A stretch of 64,000 nt of DNA, taken from JSC-12 sp033764965 (lineage in GTDB: Bacteria; Cyanobacteriota; Cyanobacteriia; Leptolyngbyales; Leptolyngbyaceae). Location of the stretch: the NCBI GenBank assembly GCA_033764965.1, contig JANRIN010000154.1:31504-95503 (forward strand). The letters run 5' to 3'. Each line of letters opens with the position of its first letter. Position 1 is the stretch's first letter. A model generated the notes under the pieces. That model made no database searches. It was not told where the DNA came from and saw only the letters and a program-made list of their open reading frames with translations. A program made the translations under genes and the position numbers. Below, piece after piece: positions 53,472 through 62,423 of this stretch.

Positions 53472-54491
53472 CTAGAGCGCATCTAAGGACTGCTGCACTT
53501 TTTGCGCTAAGGGTTGGTGGTCGATTTGATGAATTAAATTCTGAGCCTTCGTCAAACACGCTTCCGCTTCGGCTTTGTTTCCAGCTAAGGCATGAAGGCT
53601 ACCCATATTTATCAAGGTGGTTGCCTCGCCGGGACGATCGCTCAGTTCCCGATAGAGAACAATTGCCTGCTCGTAGAAAGATAGCGCTTCTGCCCGATTG
53701 CCCATGCCGCCGTAGGTAAAGGCGAGGTTATGCAGAGTGGTGGCTTCCCCCATGCGATCGCCAAGCGATCGACGGGTTAACAAAACCTGATTGTATAGAA
53801 GGATTGCCTGATGGGGGTGCCCCAAATCGCAGTAGGTTGAAGCGATATTATTCAGCGTTGTAGCTTCAGCAACTAGATTTTTTGTGGCTCGTTGAATCGG
53901 GAGTGCTTGTTCAAAATGGTTGAGTGCTTTTTCTGGTTCTCCCAAAGCATTGTAAGCAAAACCAATACTATTAAGGGTGATGGCTTCTCCTGAAAAATCG
54001 TTTAGCAATCTTCGCATCTGCAAGACTTGATGATGCAGCAATAATGCTCGTTTTGGTTTGTTCAACCGAGTAAACAGCAATGCCAAGCTATTTAGAGCAG
54101 ACATTTCTCCCTGTTGATCGCGGACTTGCTTGTATAGAGGAAGGGCAAGATGAAAATGATCTAACGCACGGGAAAGTAGCCCTAAATGATTGTAAGTAGT
54201 CCCTAAATTGGTTAAGGTAATTGCTTCTGCTTGCGGGTTTTGAATTTCTTGAGCAATAAATAGTGCCTGACAGAAGAAATCTAGTGCTTCCTGATAGTTT
54301 TGGCAGCTTACATAAGCCAAACCCACATCATTCAGGGCGTAACCTTCCTTTGCCCGATCGCCCATCATACGTGCCAGCTTCAAACTTTCTTTGGCGACTA
54401 TCAAGTAGTCGTGATATTCACGCCGCTCAAAGTGACTTTTTGCTTGCTGTCGATGGGCATTCCACTGGTCGATCTGGCTAAGAAGGTGCAT
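53472..54491 (-). CDS. TPR-repeat protein
   Basis: 339 residues made up of about eight tetratricopeptide repeats in tandem, each with the pattern A-x-x-L-x-N-[IL]-[GA]-x-x-Y-x-x-x-G (for example TLTNLGTTYNHLGLLSRALD, TLNNIASTYCDLGHPHQAIL, TLHNLAFTYGGMGNRAEALS). There is no signal peptide, membrane helix or enzyme domain. Repeats of this class (Rapsyn/kinesin-light-chain-like) bind protein partners. It is not in an operon. Confidence 0.93.
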   Translation of the reverse strand: MHLLSQIDQWNAHRQQAKSHFERREYHDYLIVAKESLKLARMMGDRAKEGYALNDVGLAYVSCQNYQEALDFFCQALFIAQEIQNPQAEAITLTNLGTTYNHLGLLSRALDHFHLALPLYKQVRDQQGEMSALNSLALLFTRLNKPKRALLLHHQVLQMRRLLNDFSGEAITLNSIGFAYNALGEPEKALNHFEQALPIQRATKNLVAEATTLNNIASTYCDLGHPHQAILLYNQVLLTRRSLGDRMGEATTLHNLAFTYGGMGNRAEALSFYEQAIVLYRELSDRPGEATTLINMGSLHALAGNKAEAEACLTKAQNLIHQIDHQPLAQKVQQSLDAL

Positions 54492-54932
54492 GATTGAGTT
54501 CTAATTAAACAATGCAAACAGGGTTGTTCTTGAAAAAGCGATCGCATCTCGCAATATTCCACCAAACGCTAAATCGCTCAAGCTTTAAATCTAACTCTAT
54601 CCCTGGATAGATGAAAAGATGTTTCATCCCTCTTTAGGTTCATATTATTGAACAAGATTTGTTGCATCTAGGCAAGGTGAAATTAGAGTTTTTAGAAAGT
54701 TAATTTCAATTTGAAACAATTTGCTTTTCTTTAGGCACAAAATGAAAGCTTAAGATAGTGAATCAGATTTATTGTATTTGCATTTTGCGTAGCCCGTTAT
54801 TCCCGCTTAATCACCTTTCGTTTGATCTACTGCACTTGATAGAGCCGTTTTAAGCCAAAAGTTCTTCTGGAGACAGAGGACGAAATTATCGTTTTTGTAA
54901 TTAATAAAAGATATTGTTCATCAAGCTGAAGA
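54492..54932. other. 441-base AT-rich gap
   Basis: Lies between the divergent TPR gene and the YihY gene. It contains no gene that I can see, no clear repeat and no strong terminator. It should hold both promoters, but I cannot fix them. Confidence 0.45.
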
Positions 54933-55817
54933 ATGAGAATTTCATCCATCTGGAATTTGCTTAAAGAAACATTTAGAGAATGGCAGGCAGATAAGGTTCC
55001 TTTGTGGGCGGCAGCGTTGGCTTATTACACGGCTTTTTCGCTGGCACCCTTACTCGTGATTGCGATCGCGATCGCCAGCGCTGTCTTTGGACAAGAAGCC
55101 GCTCAGGGGGAAATCGTTGGGCAGATTCAAGGATTGGTTGGCAAGCAAGGAGCCGAAGCAATTCAATCCATGCTGCAAAATACTCAACAACCGGGTTCCG
55201 GTGGAATTGTGGCAACTGTAGTCGGGATTGGGGCTTTGTTGTTGGGCGCTTCTGGAGTGTTTGGGCAACTTCAAGAAGCACTAAATGAAATTTGGCACGT
55301 TAAACCGAAACCTGGGCGTGGTTTCAAATTCTTGATTCAGAATCGGTTTATGTCATTTGCAATGGTTCTGGTCATTGGTTTTTTGTTGCTAGTGTCCTTG
55401 TTACTTAGTGCCGGACTTGCTGCCCTCAGCACACTCATTGGTCATCTATTTCCAGGGTTTTTATTTGCCGGACAACTACTTAATTTTCTGTTGTCTTTCG
55501 GAGTCATGATTCTATTATTTGCCCTAATTTACAAGGTCATGCCTGATGTCAAAGTTCCCTGGAAATATATCTGGACAGGGGCGATCGTGACCGCACTGCT
55601 ATTTAATATCGGCAAATTTTTTATTGGGCTTTATCTCGGCAGTGGTAGTGTCAGTTCAACCTATAGCGCGGCTGCATCGTTGGGAATCATTTTGCTGTGG
55701 GTTTATTACTCCGCACAAATTCTTTTATTTGGTGCAGAATTTGTCAAAGTTTATGCTCAAAGTTATGCACCCCATCGCATCAAACCCATTGAAGATGCTG
55801 TTTTAACTGAAGAATAA
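54933..55817 (+). CDS. YihY/BrkB family membrane protein (UPF0761)
   Basis: 294 residues, six membrane segments. The family core is visible: LWAAALAYYTAFSLAPLLVI at the start, GGIVATVVGIGALLLGASGVFGQLQ, ALNEIWHVKP, YKVMPDVKVPWKYIWTGAI, and TYSAAASLGIILLWVYYSAQILLFGAEF. Despite older names (ribonuclease BN, BrkB) this is an integral membrane protein, and its transport role is unproven. It is a single gene, followed by repeats. Confidence 0.93.
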   Translation: MRISSIWNLLKETFREWQADKVPLWAAALAYYTAFSLAPLLVIAIAIASAVFGQEAAQGEIVGQIQGLVGKQGAEAIQSMLQNTQQPGSGGIVATVVGIGALLLGASGVFGQLQEALNEIWHVKPKPGRGFKFLIQNRFMSFAMVLVIGFLLLVSLLLSAGLAALSTLIGHLFPGFLFAGQLLNFLLSFGVMILLFALIYKVMPDVKVPWKYIWTGAIVTALLFNIGKFFIGLYLGSGSVSSTYSAAASLGIILLWVYYSAQILLFGAEFVKVYAQSYAPHRIKPIEDAVLTEE

Positions 55818-55827
55818 GGACAATTGA

Positions 55828-55900
55828 AGGGGTCATTGGTCATTGGTCATTGGCAAAGAACAAATGCCAAGTAACCAATGACGAGTGACGAATGACGAGC
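55828..55900. repeat. GGTCATT tandem repeat with inverted counterpart
   Basis: Three GGTCATT units at 55830-55850 face CAATGACGAGTGACGAATGACG at ~55875-55896, so the stretch can form an imperfect hairpin. The same type occurs at 62200-62310. Both lie downstream of genes. Confidence 0.7.
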
Positions 55901-56022
55901 CTATTCATACCTGACTAGAAGCCGCTATATTTTGAGATTTCACAACTCTAACTTCTTTCTTGGGGAAGAAGTTTTATCTATTTATTTTTCTTAGCCTGTA
56001 ATGGCTTTCGAGGAAATCAAAT

Positions 56023-56544
56023 ATGACGCAAACTCCTAACATTCCACCGTTTATTGAGAGTGATGAACGTGAATATCGAGATAGTGGCATCCCCAGCACT
56101 GTAGCGATCGCGGGTCATCCACTCCATCCACTCATTGTTACGTTTCCGATTGCCTTTCTAACTGGAGCCTTCGGTACAGATTTGGGCTACTGGTTAACTC
56201 AAGATCCTTTCTGGGCAAGGGCTTCCCTGTGGCTGTTAGGTGCTGGGTTCATTGCCGGTTTAGTTGCGGCTGCAACGGGAATGCTGGACTTCATCAAGAT
56301 CGATCGTGTGAAGAAGCACAGCGCCGGATGGATTCATGCGGTGGGCAACATTGCTGCCATGTTTTTGACCTTAATTAACTGGATTAGCCGCTGGGGAAAT
56401 CCGGCAGACGCAGTTTTTCCACTGGGAATCATTTTGTCTACCGTTGTCGCATTGTTGTTGGGGGTGACAGGTTGGTATGGAGCCGAGTTAATTTATCGGC
56501 ATAAAGTGGCAGTAATTGGCTATAGCAGCCGCCATGAACCTTAG
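56023..56544 (+). CDS. DUF2231 membrane protein
   Basis: 173 residues with four hydrophobic segments. The DUF2231 motif GHPLHPLIVTFPIAFLTGAF is followed by GLVAAATGMLDFIKIDRVKK, AVGNIAAMFLTLINWIS and the terminal VALLLGVTGWYGAELIYRH. Conserved His and Asp residues at the membrane edge suggest metal or haem binding in the family, but the function is not known. The start follows a long leader with GAGGAAAT 8 bases upstream. Confidence 0.9.
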   Translation: MTQTPNIPPFIESDEREYRDSGIPSTVAIAGHPLHPLIVTFPIAFLTGAFGTDLGYWLTQDPFWARASLWLLGAGFIAGLVAAATGMLDFIKIDRVKKHSAGWIHAVGNIAAMFLTLINWISRWGNPADAVFPLGIILSTVVALLLGVTGWYGAELIYRHKVAVIGYSSRHEP

Positions 56545-56556
56545 GAATAAGGCTTA

Positions 56557-56723
56557 CGCAAATCTGGCTAAACCTGGGAGGTTTAAACCTCAACACTTGA
56601 TTGACTGACAAAACTCTCGAAATCCCGACTCTTGCGTAGGTGGTTGGGTTAACGATAACATAACCCAACAGAACCGTTGCTGATGTTGGGTTTCATGCTG
56701 TTCAGCTCAACCACCTACAAAAA
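56557..56723. repeat. two dispersed repeat elements in tandem
   Basis: 56571-56594 is the AAACCTGGGAGGTTTAAACC element. 56637-56723 is a copy of the palindrome with ends GTAGGTGGTTGGGTTAAC and CTCAACCACCTACAA and internal CATAACCCAACA...GTTGGGTTTCA. These are the same two types that stand side by side at 26993-27111. Confidence 0.75.
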
Positions 56724-56744
56724 GATTTGTCAATTAACCAGGTG

Positions 56745-56939
56745 ATGAGCAACAAGCAAAAACACTTTTTAGACTTAACAGAAACGGCTGATTTAGATAC
56801 CGATCAATTCAACAACGAAATTAATCAAGATGAACAACCAGAACCAACTCCTCACGCAGAAATGATTCGGTTAAAGCAAAACACTCCAACCAAGCCGCGC
56901 GTAGAAGACAAAGATCTGGAAGCTTCAGAAGAAGTGTAA
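56745..56939 (+). CDS. small acidic protein of unknown function
   Basis: 64 residues, very rich in Glu, Asp, Gln and Asn (TADLDTDQFNNEINQDEQPE), with no cysteine or hydrophobic stretch. It is probably disordered. The ATG at 56745 lacks a good ribosome binding site. GTG at 56742 or TTG at 56727 are other starts. Its closeness to the end of a repeat makes it a weak call, but the amino-acid use is gene-like. Confidence 0.5.
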   Translation: MSNKQKHFLDLTETADLDTDQFNNEINQDEQPEPTPHAEMIRLKQNTPTKPRVEDKDLEASEEV

Positions 56940-56976
56940 GTTAAAACAAACGTCTTCAGTGATGGATTAGAAATGT

Positions 56977-57031
56977 GTGTTTCGGCTTTGATCAACCCGC
57001 ATTTGCAGTGTGTTGATCAAAGCCGAAACAC
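56977..57031. repeat. perfect 20-bp inverted repeat
   Basis: GTGTTTCGGCTTTGATCAAC at 56977-56996 and its exact complement at 57012-57031 enclose a 15-base loop. It lies 38 bases after the small acidic gene and 5 bases before a MITE. It could be a bidirectional terminator or the core of a small mobile repeat. Confidence 0.85.
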
Positions 57032-57035
57032 GGAT

Positions 57036-57184
57036 CTAGGGCGTGTTTTAAAACCCTTTGATCCTCCCCAACCCTCCTTAAAAAGGAGGGAGCCGAACCG
57101 TTCAAAGTCCCCTTTTTGAAGGGGGATTTAGGGGGATCTCCACTCAGCACCGAGATGACTAGAAGGTTTTAAAACACAGCCTAG
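57036..57184. mobile_element. MITE-like element of 149 bp with TA-type ends
   Basis: The outer 20 bases are inverted copies with two mismatches: CTAGGGCGTGTTTTAAAACC at the left, and the complement of CTAGGCTGTGTTTTAAAACC at the right. Reading C-TA-GG at each end, TA would be the duplicated target as in the IS630/Tc1-mariner group. The inside contains the CCTCCCCAACCCTCC / GGGGGATTTAGGGGGATC repeat unit. There is no open frame for a transposase, so it depends on one in trans. Confidence 0.75.
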
Positions 57185-57197
57185 CATGCTACCGTCT

Positions 57198-57410
57198 TCA
57201 ATGATGCAGTTGATAATCAGGATCTTTCCAGCATTGAGGTAGGGCTTCATCCGATGGAAAAACAAGAGCATCTTTAGAAAATTCTTCTGGATCCTGTTCT
57301 TCTTGCCCTGCTTGGAATCGCGCAGAAACCGTAGTCTTTGATGGATCGATGAGTGTATCTGTATCCAGAACTTTAACCAGATCTCCAGTTTGTTTATCCT
57401 TCAAAAGCAT
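57198..57410 (-). CDS. conserved cyanobacterial protein of 70 residues
   Basis: Small acidic protein (LLKDKQTGDLVKVLDTDTLI, then AGQEEQDPEEFSKDALVFPS and ALPQCWKDPDYQ). I recall similar small cyanobacterial proteins but no function. It has no membrane segment. The gene is upstream on the minus strand of nothing close; its 3' end is 14 bases from the MITE. Confidence 0.72.
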   Translation of the reverse strand: MLLKDKQTGDLVKVLDTDTLIDPSKTTVSARFQAGQEEQDPEEFSKDALVFPSDEALPQCWKDPDYQLHH

Positions 57411-57505
57411 AGTGATATCTTCTTACTTTCAATAGTCCAGGTTTTGTACCTAGACCATACCTAATCCCCATGCTTTAGTTCGCCTATCCAGAGAAATAAA
57501 TGCTT

Positions 57506-57967
57506 CTAACGGGTTTTCTTACGCTTGGCGCGTTTTTCTTGAACTTTCTTCCGAATGAGGGAGTAGTCGATCGGGAAGCCTGCCAGGGGGACAACCTGAT
57601 ACTGTCGCTCTTCTTCAAGCTGCTTCAATTCGGTGTAGTCAACCCAATGGATACAATCAACGGGGCAGGTGTCGATCGCTTCTTGAATCACCTCTTCTGC
57701 ATCGCCATCCTGCTTCACTACCCGCGATCGTCCGTAATCTGGCTCAATGTAGAAGGTATTTCGGGCAACATGAGCGCAGTGTTTGCAGCCAATGCAGGTG
57801 ATTTCGTCTACGTAAACGCCTTTTTGACGAAATACGCCACCCAGTTCTGGTTCAAATCCCGATCGCTCAGGAGCGTTTCTTAAAAAACCGCCCAGTTCCG
57901 GTTCAAGGCCCGATCGGCTTGAACCATTGCCTGGTGGAAGCGCCCCATCACCCGAAAAGTTTCCCAT
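57506..57967 (-). CDS. 4Fe-4S ferredoxin, cyanobacterial type with duplicated N-terminal motif
   Basis: 153 residues. The iron-sulfur cysteines are in CIGCKHC and CPVDC, with AHVARNTFYIEPDYGRSRVV between. The N-terminus carries a near-duplicate 17-residue segment (SGLEPELGGFLR / SGFEPELGGVFR), also seen in the DNA as repeated CCCAGTTC(T/C)GGTTCAA. The C-terminus is basic (RKKVQEKRAKRKKTR). It is followed on the same strand by no further gene of its group; the DUF1257 and DUF2997 genes lie upstream. This trio is often found together in cyanobacteria. Confidence 0.9.
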   Translation of the reverse strand: MGNFSGDGALPPGNGSSRSGLEPELGGFLRNAPERSGFEPELGGVFRQKGVYVDEITCIGCKHCAHVARNTFYIEPDYGRSRVVKQDGDAEEVIQEAIDTCPVDCIHWVDYTELKQLEEERQYQVVPLAGFPIDYSLIRKKVQEKRAKRKKTR

Positions 57968-58101
57968 AGCCTTTCATTCGCTCTAAAGCTTTTTCTTAAC
58001 CAAGATAGCTAAAAGGGCAGGCTTTGCAATTGACTCACTGGAAACTCCACTGAAGCCTGCCTCACCTGCCCCGATTAAAACAATCAACTTAGAAGTTTAT
58101 T

Positions 58102-58485
58102 TTATGCCCAGCGCTGAAGAACCAGACGGATAGAACCATCGGCATTCTGTTGTTGCTCAGATACTTGGAACCCACGCTGAACGGATTCGTTTAACACTGT
58201 TTGAAACGCATAGCGTTGAGTGACTTTGCTTAAAAAGTGATCCACAGGAGTCGGCTGATTCCAGTATTGGAGATCCGCCACTAACTCATATTCACTGCCA
58301 TTCCAGCTAAACCCCACGTCATAGCCGTTGCTCTGCTCAATCACAACATCAGCAGTGTGAGTTTGCCCCCGGTAGCCTCGGACGTTTTGCGGACCCGGCT
58401 TCCAATCAATTCCAAGATCAGTCAAAGCAGCCTGGAGAGAGGAAAGATTACGAATTTGAGTTTTGATTTGGCTAAAGTGTGACAT
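58102..58485 (-). CDS. ycf35: DUF1257/Ycf35 family protein
   Basis: 127 residues. SHFSQIKTQIRNLSSLQAAL, then DVVIEQSNGYDVGFSWNGSE and YELVADLQYW, correspond to Ycf35, found in cyanobacteria and red-algal plastids, whose function is unproven. It lies between the DUF2997 gene (42 bases upstream) and the 4Fe-4S ferredoxin gene, all on the minus strand, so an operon linked to iron-sulfur or photosynthesis function is likely. Confidence 0.9.
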   Translation of the reverse strand: MSHFSQIKTQIRNLSSLQAALTDLGIDWKPGPQNVRGYRGQTHTADVVIEQSNGYDVGFSWNGSEYELVADLQYWNQPTPVDHFLSKVTQRYAFQTVLNESVQRGFQVSEQQQNADGSIRLVLQRWA

Positions 58486-58527
58486 GGCAATTTCTACGAA
58501 CGAAGGTTAGACAAAAGTTTAGGACGA

Positions 58528-58737
58528 CTACCACTCACTAAAAGTAGTCTGGTTGGTTGCGGCAGCCGATTGTTCTACCGTCTGAGCAAAATATTCGGAG
58601 GTCAGTTCTTGATTCAAAACATGACCCAACTGAGCTTCAATGGCGGCAGTTACCTCAGCACAGGACGCGCCAACAATACCTGTCACCTTCTCTTGCACCC
58701 GACCATCGGGAAAAATAATGAACTCCAAGGTTTCCAT
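58528..58737 (-). CDS. DUF2997 protein
   Basis: 69 residues, starting METLEFIIFPDGRVQEKVTG, then CAEVTAAIEAQLGHVL. This is the DUF2997 family, which regularly accompanies DUF1257 and ferredoxin genes in cyanobacteria. I use the ATG at 58737 because the family begins there; a start at 58764 adds nine residues. It is the first gene of the trio. Confidence 0.87.
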   Translation of the reverse strand: METLEFIIFPDGRVQEKVTGIVGASCAEVTAAIEAQLGHVLNQELTSEYFAQTVEQSAAATNQTTFSEW

Positions 58738-59087
58738 GCGATCGACCGTATAAATAGCATTCATTACCCTTTTTCAAGCCTTTGACAACCTGAAATCGAG
58801 CAAAGAATCATCAACTTAGATTAGAAAACCACCCTGCTGATTAAGTTACAGTCCTGAAAGACTGAAAGACTAAAAATCAAACAAACTTAATAAGTCTTAT
58901 AAATCTGGCAGGTGTCAACTCAGTTATCAGACAGTCTCGCTTAAACTTCCAGCGCAGTCAAGATGAGCTTTCAGCCAAGTTTGATTAATAAAAGTTTATG
59001 TAAGCGGCAAGGGGTTTTACTCTATCAATTGAGGGATTTTGAAATGCTTGCCAGCTTCGGGCGGATAATAGGGGCTGTTGAGACTAA
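58738..59087. other. 350-base divergent gap
   Basis: Separates the ferredoxin trio (minus) from the dehydrogenase-like gene (plus). It is AT-rich, with CTGAAAGACTGAAAGACT as a tiny duplication near 58854-58871. I see no gene or RNA. Confidence 0.45.
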
Positions 59088-60140
59088 ATGGCAAAGGAAA
59101 TGGTTGAACAACTTTATGCAATGCCAGCGATCGCTTCATCTGCTGCTGGACAAGTAGAGCCGATTCAGGTTGGAGTTTTGGGGTTTGGTGGGTTAGGTCA
59201 GGCAGCGAGCCGAGTTCTTGCCCCCAAACGTGAAATGCGTTGGGTTGCGGCGGCGGATCAAAAAGGATTCGTTTATAACCCTGATGGATTGAATCCCGTT
59301 GATTGTGTTCAGGCTTATCAATCTCAAGGGTCTCTCGGTTACTTGGAACCAAATGGAACCTTGAGCCAGGACAGCATTCAGGAACTCATCACCCAGGCGC
59401 ATCAGGTGAATGGTTATTTTTTGGCATTACCAAATCTGCCGAACACCTTTATGGCATCCGTGGCAAAGCAGTTTATTCAGTTGGGGTGGCGTGGTGTGCT
59501 GGTGGATGCCATTAAACGGACGAGTGCGGTTGAGCAACTTTTGGAATTATCCGCCGACTTGCAAGCTGCTGGGATTACTTATATGACTGGCTGTGGCGCA
59601 ACGCCAGGACTACTCACAGCAGCGGCAGCGTTGGCAGCTCAAAGCTATGCCGAAATTCATCAAGTGAAAATTACCTTTGGGGTGGGAATTGCCAACTGGG
59701 AAGCTTATCGAGCCACCGTTCGAGAAGACATTGGGCATTTACCAGGCTACACCGTGGAGCAAGCTCGATCGATGACCGATGCCGAAGTGGAGGCATTGCT
59801 CGATCGCACTAATGGCATCCTAACCCTGGAAAACATGGAACACGCGGATGACATCATGCTGGAACTGGCAGGTATTTGCGATCGCGATCGAGTTTCCGTC
59901 GGCGGAGTTGTTGATACGCGCAATTCTAAGAAACCCCTGAGTACGAATGTGAAAATTACTGGACGCACTTTTGAAGGGAAAATTTCTACCCACACCTTCA
60001 CCCTGGGCGATGAGACGAGTATGGCAGCAAACGTTTGCGGTCCTGCGTTTGGCTATCTCAAAGCTGGAGTGGAGTTGCACCAACGCGGCATTTATGGGAT
60101 TTTCACCTCGGCGGAAGTCATGCCAAAATTTGTCCGATAG
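59088..60140 (+). CDS. saccharopine-dehydrogenase-like NAD(P)-binding oxidoreductase
   Basis: 350 residues. A Rossmann start is seen at ~28-45 (VGVLGFGGLGQAASRVLAP), followed by MRWVAAADQKGFV and an inner motif MTGCGATPGLLTAAAALAAQ, like saccharopine dehydrogenase and related proteins. The C-terminal part (KITGRTFEGKISTHTFTLGD) closes the domain. The substrate is unknown; family members act on amino-acid or polyamine conjugates. The gene has a weak ribosome binding site. The kinase gene follows 111 bases later. Confidence 0.82.
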   Translation: MAKEMVEQLYAMPAIASSAAGQVEPIQVGVLGFGGLGQAASRVLAPKREMRWVAAADQKGFVYNPDGLNPVDCVQAYQSQGSLGYLEPNGTLSQDSIQELITQAHQVNGYFLALPNLPNTFMASVAKQFIQLGWRGVLVDAIKRTSAVEQLLELSADLQAAGITYMTGCGATPGLLTAAAALAAQSYAEIHQVKITFGVGIANWEAYRATVREDIGHLPGYTVEQARSMTDAEVEALLDRTNGILTLENMEHADDIMLELAGICDRDRVSVGGVVDTRNSKKPLSTNVKITGRTFEGKISTHTFTLGDETSMAANVCGPAFGYLKAGVELHQRGIYGIFTSAEVMPKFVR

Positions 60141-60251
60141 CATCCCCTACGGTGCATATCCCCTTGGGGGTGTTGCACCGTGGAAAATTCAGCACAAATG
60201 GGTAACTATGGTTACACCCGTTGGTGTGATTTTTCTGAGGGTGTGTTTGCT

Positions 60252-62192
60252 ATGGTTCCACCCATTTCTTTGGGAACCCTGCTCCGACAGCGATATTTGA
60301 TTCAAGCAATCTTAGGTCAGGGGGGCTTTGGTCGAACGTATTTAGCTACGGATCAAGAGCGGTTCGATGAGCGCTGTGTTTTGAAAGAGTTTTCCGTTCC
60401 TTATCAAGATGAGGTGTTAATTAAGAAATCTCAAACCTTGTTCCAGCGAGAAGCCAGCACCCTGTATCAAATTCAACATCCTCAAGTGCCTCGCTTTTGG
60501 GCAGCATTTGAAGAGGGGCAGCGGTTATTTCTAGTCCAGGATTTTGTGGAAGGACAAACCTATCGTCACTTGCTGCACGATCGCTGCCAGCAAGGGGAGG
60601 CTTTCTCAGAAATAGAAGTCTTGTATTTTTTGCAGCAAGTCCTGCCTGTGCTGACTTACTTGCACGATCGCGGCATCATTCACCGAGATTTGTCCCCTGA
60701 AAATATTATTTTGAAGCCAGATAATACTCCGGTTTCAACAACGCCATCTCGCCTGACTGAGACAGGAGTGCCCATCATCATTGATTTTGGTGCGGTTAAG
60801 GAAGCAACAACCCACTGGTCGCTCACTTCAGCGATTACCAGGGTGGGCAAGGTGGGCTATGCACCGCCAGAACAGTTACAAACAGGGCAGGTGTATCCTA
60901 GCAGCGATTTGTATTACCTGGCTGCCACCTGTTTAGTTTTGCTCACCGGGAAAGAGCCACGATCGCTGGTAGACAGCCAAACCCTGGAGTGGCGATGGCA
61001 ACCTTACACCCAAATTAGCGATGATCTAGCCCGTATCCTAAAGCGGATGTTGAGCGTGTATCCGGGCGATCGCTATGCTTCAGCGCAGGATGTTCTTCGC
61101 GACTTACAACCACGTCTAGCCCCCTCCAAACTTCAACCCCTGGCAGAGTCCAGTAGCGCTGCACTGCCACAAATTTACCCCGAAGCACTTTCCTCCACCC
61201 TGCTGACTTCCGACACTTCAATCCAGCCGACTTCTAGCCAACGTCCCTTCAATCAGTTCAATCCCTATGCAACAAACGAATTGAGGTCTTCTGCCACTCA
61301 ACCAGGAAAACAAGCGAACGTCTACTCAACTATCAGTCAACGCCTACGGTTGGGAATGGCGGCGGCTTTTTTATTGGGAACAGGCGTGGCAGGAACCTGG
61401 TTTTGGCAAAAGTGGACGAGTTCTCCCGCCCAAAGTGGAGACGTTTGGGTGTCAGGCGCTAAACTACCTAGATCGGAAGCTTCTAAAATCATTGACCCGC
61501 AAGGCACTCTCTTCAACAACTCCATTCAGCACCCCTCCACCTCGCCAAACAACGGAGAGCCAAGCCTGTCTACCCGGACAACGTCACCTCAAATCATTGA
61601 ATTTTCAGCAGAAAAAGTCGCCACCACCCTGGAAGGAAATTTGCCGGATGGGATGTCTCAGTCTTACTTGTTTAATGCGTCCAAGGGACAAATTCTCACT
61701 ACAACCCTGCATGGAGCCAGTGTGGTGATGAATGTACTGCATTCCAACCAGGACGGAATTGATGCGGCGGCTTATCAAACTCGGAGTTGGACGGGTCAAC
61801 TCCCAGCGGATGGTCAGTATTTAATTCAGGTGTCTGGTTCTGGGGGATACACCCTGGACGTTGCCATTACGCCAGTTTCCCGACCTATTCAAGATCGCAC
61901 CGATCGCATCTCCTTCGCTCGTGGAACCAATGGCACCACAGTCACAGGTTCCATCGTCCCCAAACAAATTCGCCGCTACTTGCTCAAAGCTAACCAGGGG
62001 CAATTGGTGCTGGTGAAGGTGATTCAAGGAAATGCTAACTTCAGCGCGATCGCCCCCAACGGTCAACGTCTTGGTGGCTCGACGACCCATTCAAACGAGT
62101 GGAAGGGGCAACTGCCAATGGCAGGCGACTACGTAATTGAAGTTTCCGCTGCCCAACCCGGAGATTTTGCCCTGGCGTTGGAAGTGTTCTAA
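60252..62192 (+). CDS. Ser/Thr protein kinase with transmembrane helix and extracytoplasmic domain
   Basis: 646 residues from the ATG at 60252; a GTG at 60180 or an ATG at 60198 would lengthen it. The kinase domain (~12-275) has GQGGFGRTY, the lysine in VLKEF, catalytic Asp146 in HRDLSPEN and IDFGAVK. The residue after HRDL is Ser instead of the usual Lys, a variant seen in several bacterial kinases. A linker (~285-375) leads to one membrane helix (~380-400, GMAAAFLLGTGVAGTWFW). Beyond it two PPC-like domains (~450-540 and ~555-646, both containing DGQYLIQVSGSG- or AGDYVIEVSAAQ-like ends) lie outside the cytoplasm and may act as sensors. Confidence 0.92.
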   Translation: MVPPISLGTLLRQRYLIQAILGQGGFGRTYLATDQERFDERCVLKEFSVPYQDEVLIKKSQTLFQREASTLYQIQHPQVPRFWAAFEEGQRLFLVQDFVEGQTYRHLLHDRCQQGEAFSEIEVLYFLQQVLPVLTYLHDRGIIHRDLSPENIILKPDNTPVSTTPSRLTETGVPIIIDFGAVKEATTHWSLTSAITRVGKVGYAPPEQLQTGQVYPSSDLYYLAATCLVLLTGKEPRSLVDSQTLEWRWQPYTQISDDLARILKRMLSVYPGDRYASAQDVLRDLQPRLAPSKLQPLAESSSAALPQIYPEALSSTLLTSDTSIQPTSSQRPFNQFNPYATNELRSSATQPGKQANVYSTISQRLRLGMAAAFLLGTGVAGTWFWQKWTSSPAQSGDVWVSGAKLPRSEASKIIDPQGTLFNNSIQHPSTSPNNGEPSLSTRTTSPQIIEFSAEKVATTLEGNLPDGMSQSYLFNASKGQILTTTLHGASVVMNVLHSNQDGIDAAAYQTRSWTGQLPADGQYLIQVSGSGGYTLDVAITPVSRPIQDRTDRISFARGTNGTTVTGSIVPKQIRRYLLKANQGQLVLVKVIQGNANFSAIAPNGQRLGGSTTHSNEWKGQLPMAGDYVIEVSAAQPGDFALALEVF

Positions 62193-62194
62193 GT

Positions 62195-62310
62195 TGTCCT
62201 TCGTCATCGGTCATTGGTCATTCGTTCATCTGCAAAGGACAAATGATCAGTGAGAGCTACATCAGCCATTGGCTCACCTGCAAAGGACAAATGACGAATG
62301 ACCATTGACT
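62195..62310. repeat. GGTCATT-type repeats, inverted arrangement
   Basis: CATCGGTCATTGGTCATTCG at ~62205 faces GACAAATGACGAATGACCATTG at ~62286-62307. CTGCAAAGGACAAATGA occurs twice (62231 and 62279). It is related to the repeat at 55828-55900. Confidence 0.7.
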
Positions 62311-62423
62311 ACTGCACGACAATGATGCAGATTGTCAGCAAAAATTGACCTGACAATCTGTGACCGTTGCCTCAAGGTGAGATCAGCTATGGTTAAAGTT
62401 AGTTATTTTGAGGAAGCTGACCA

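Noticed and set aside
57506..57967. Recent tandem duplication in the 4Fe-4S ferredoxin as a novelty
   Set aside because: I believe that the paired EPELGG segments are common to this cyanobacterial ferredoxin family, so it is not specific to this strain.
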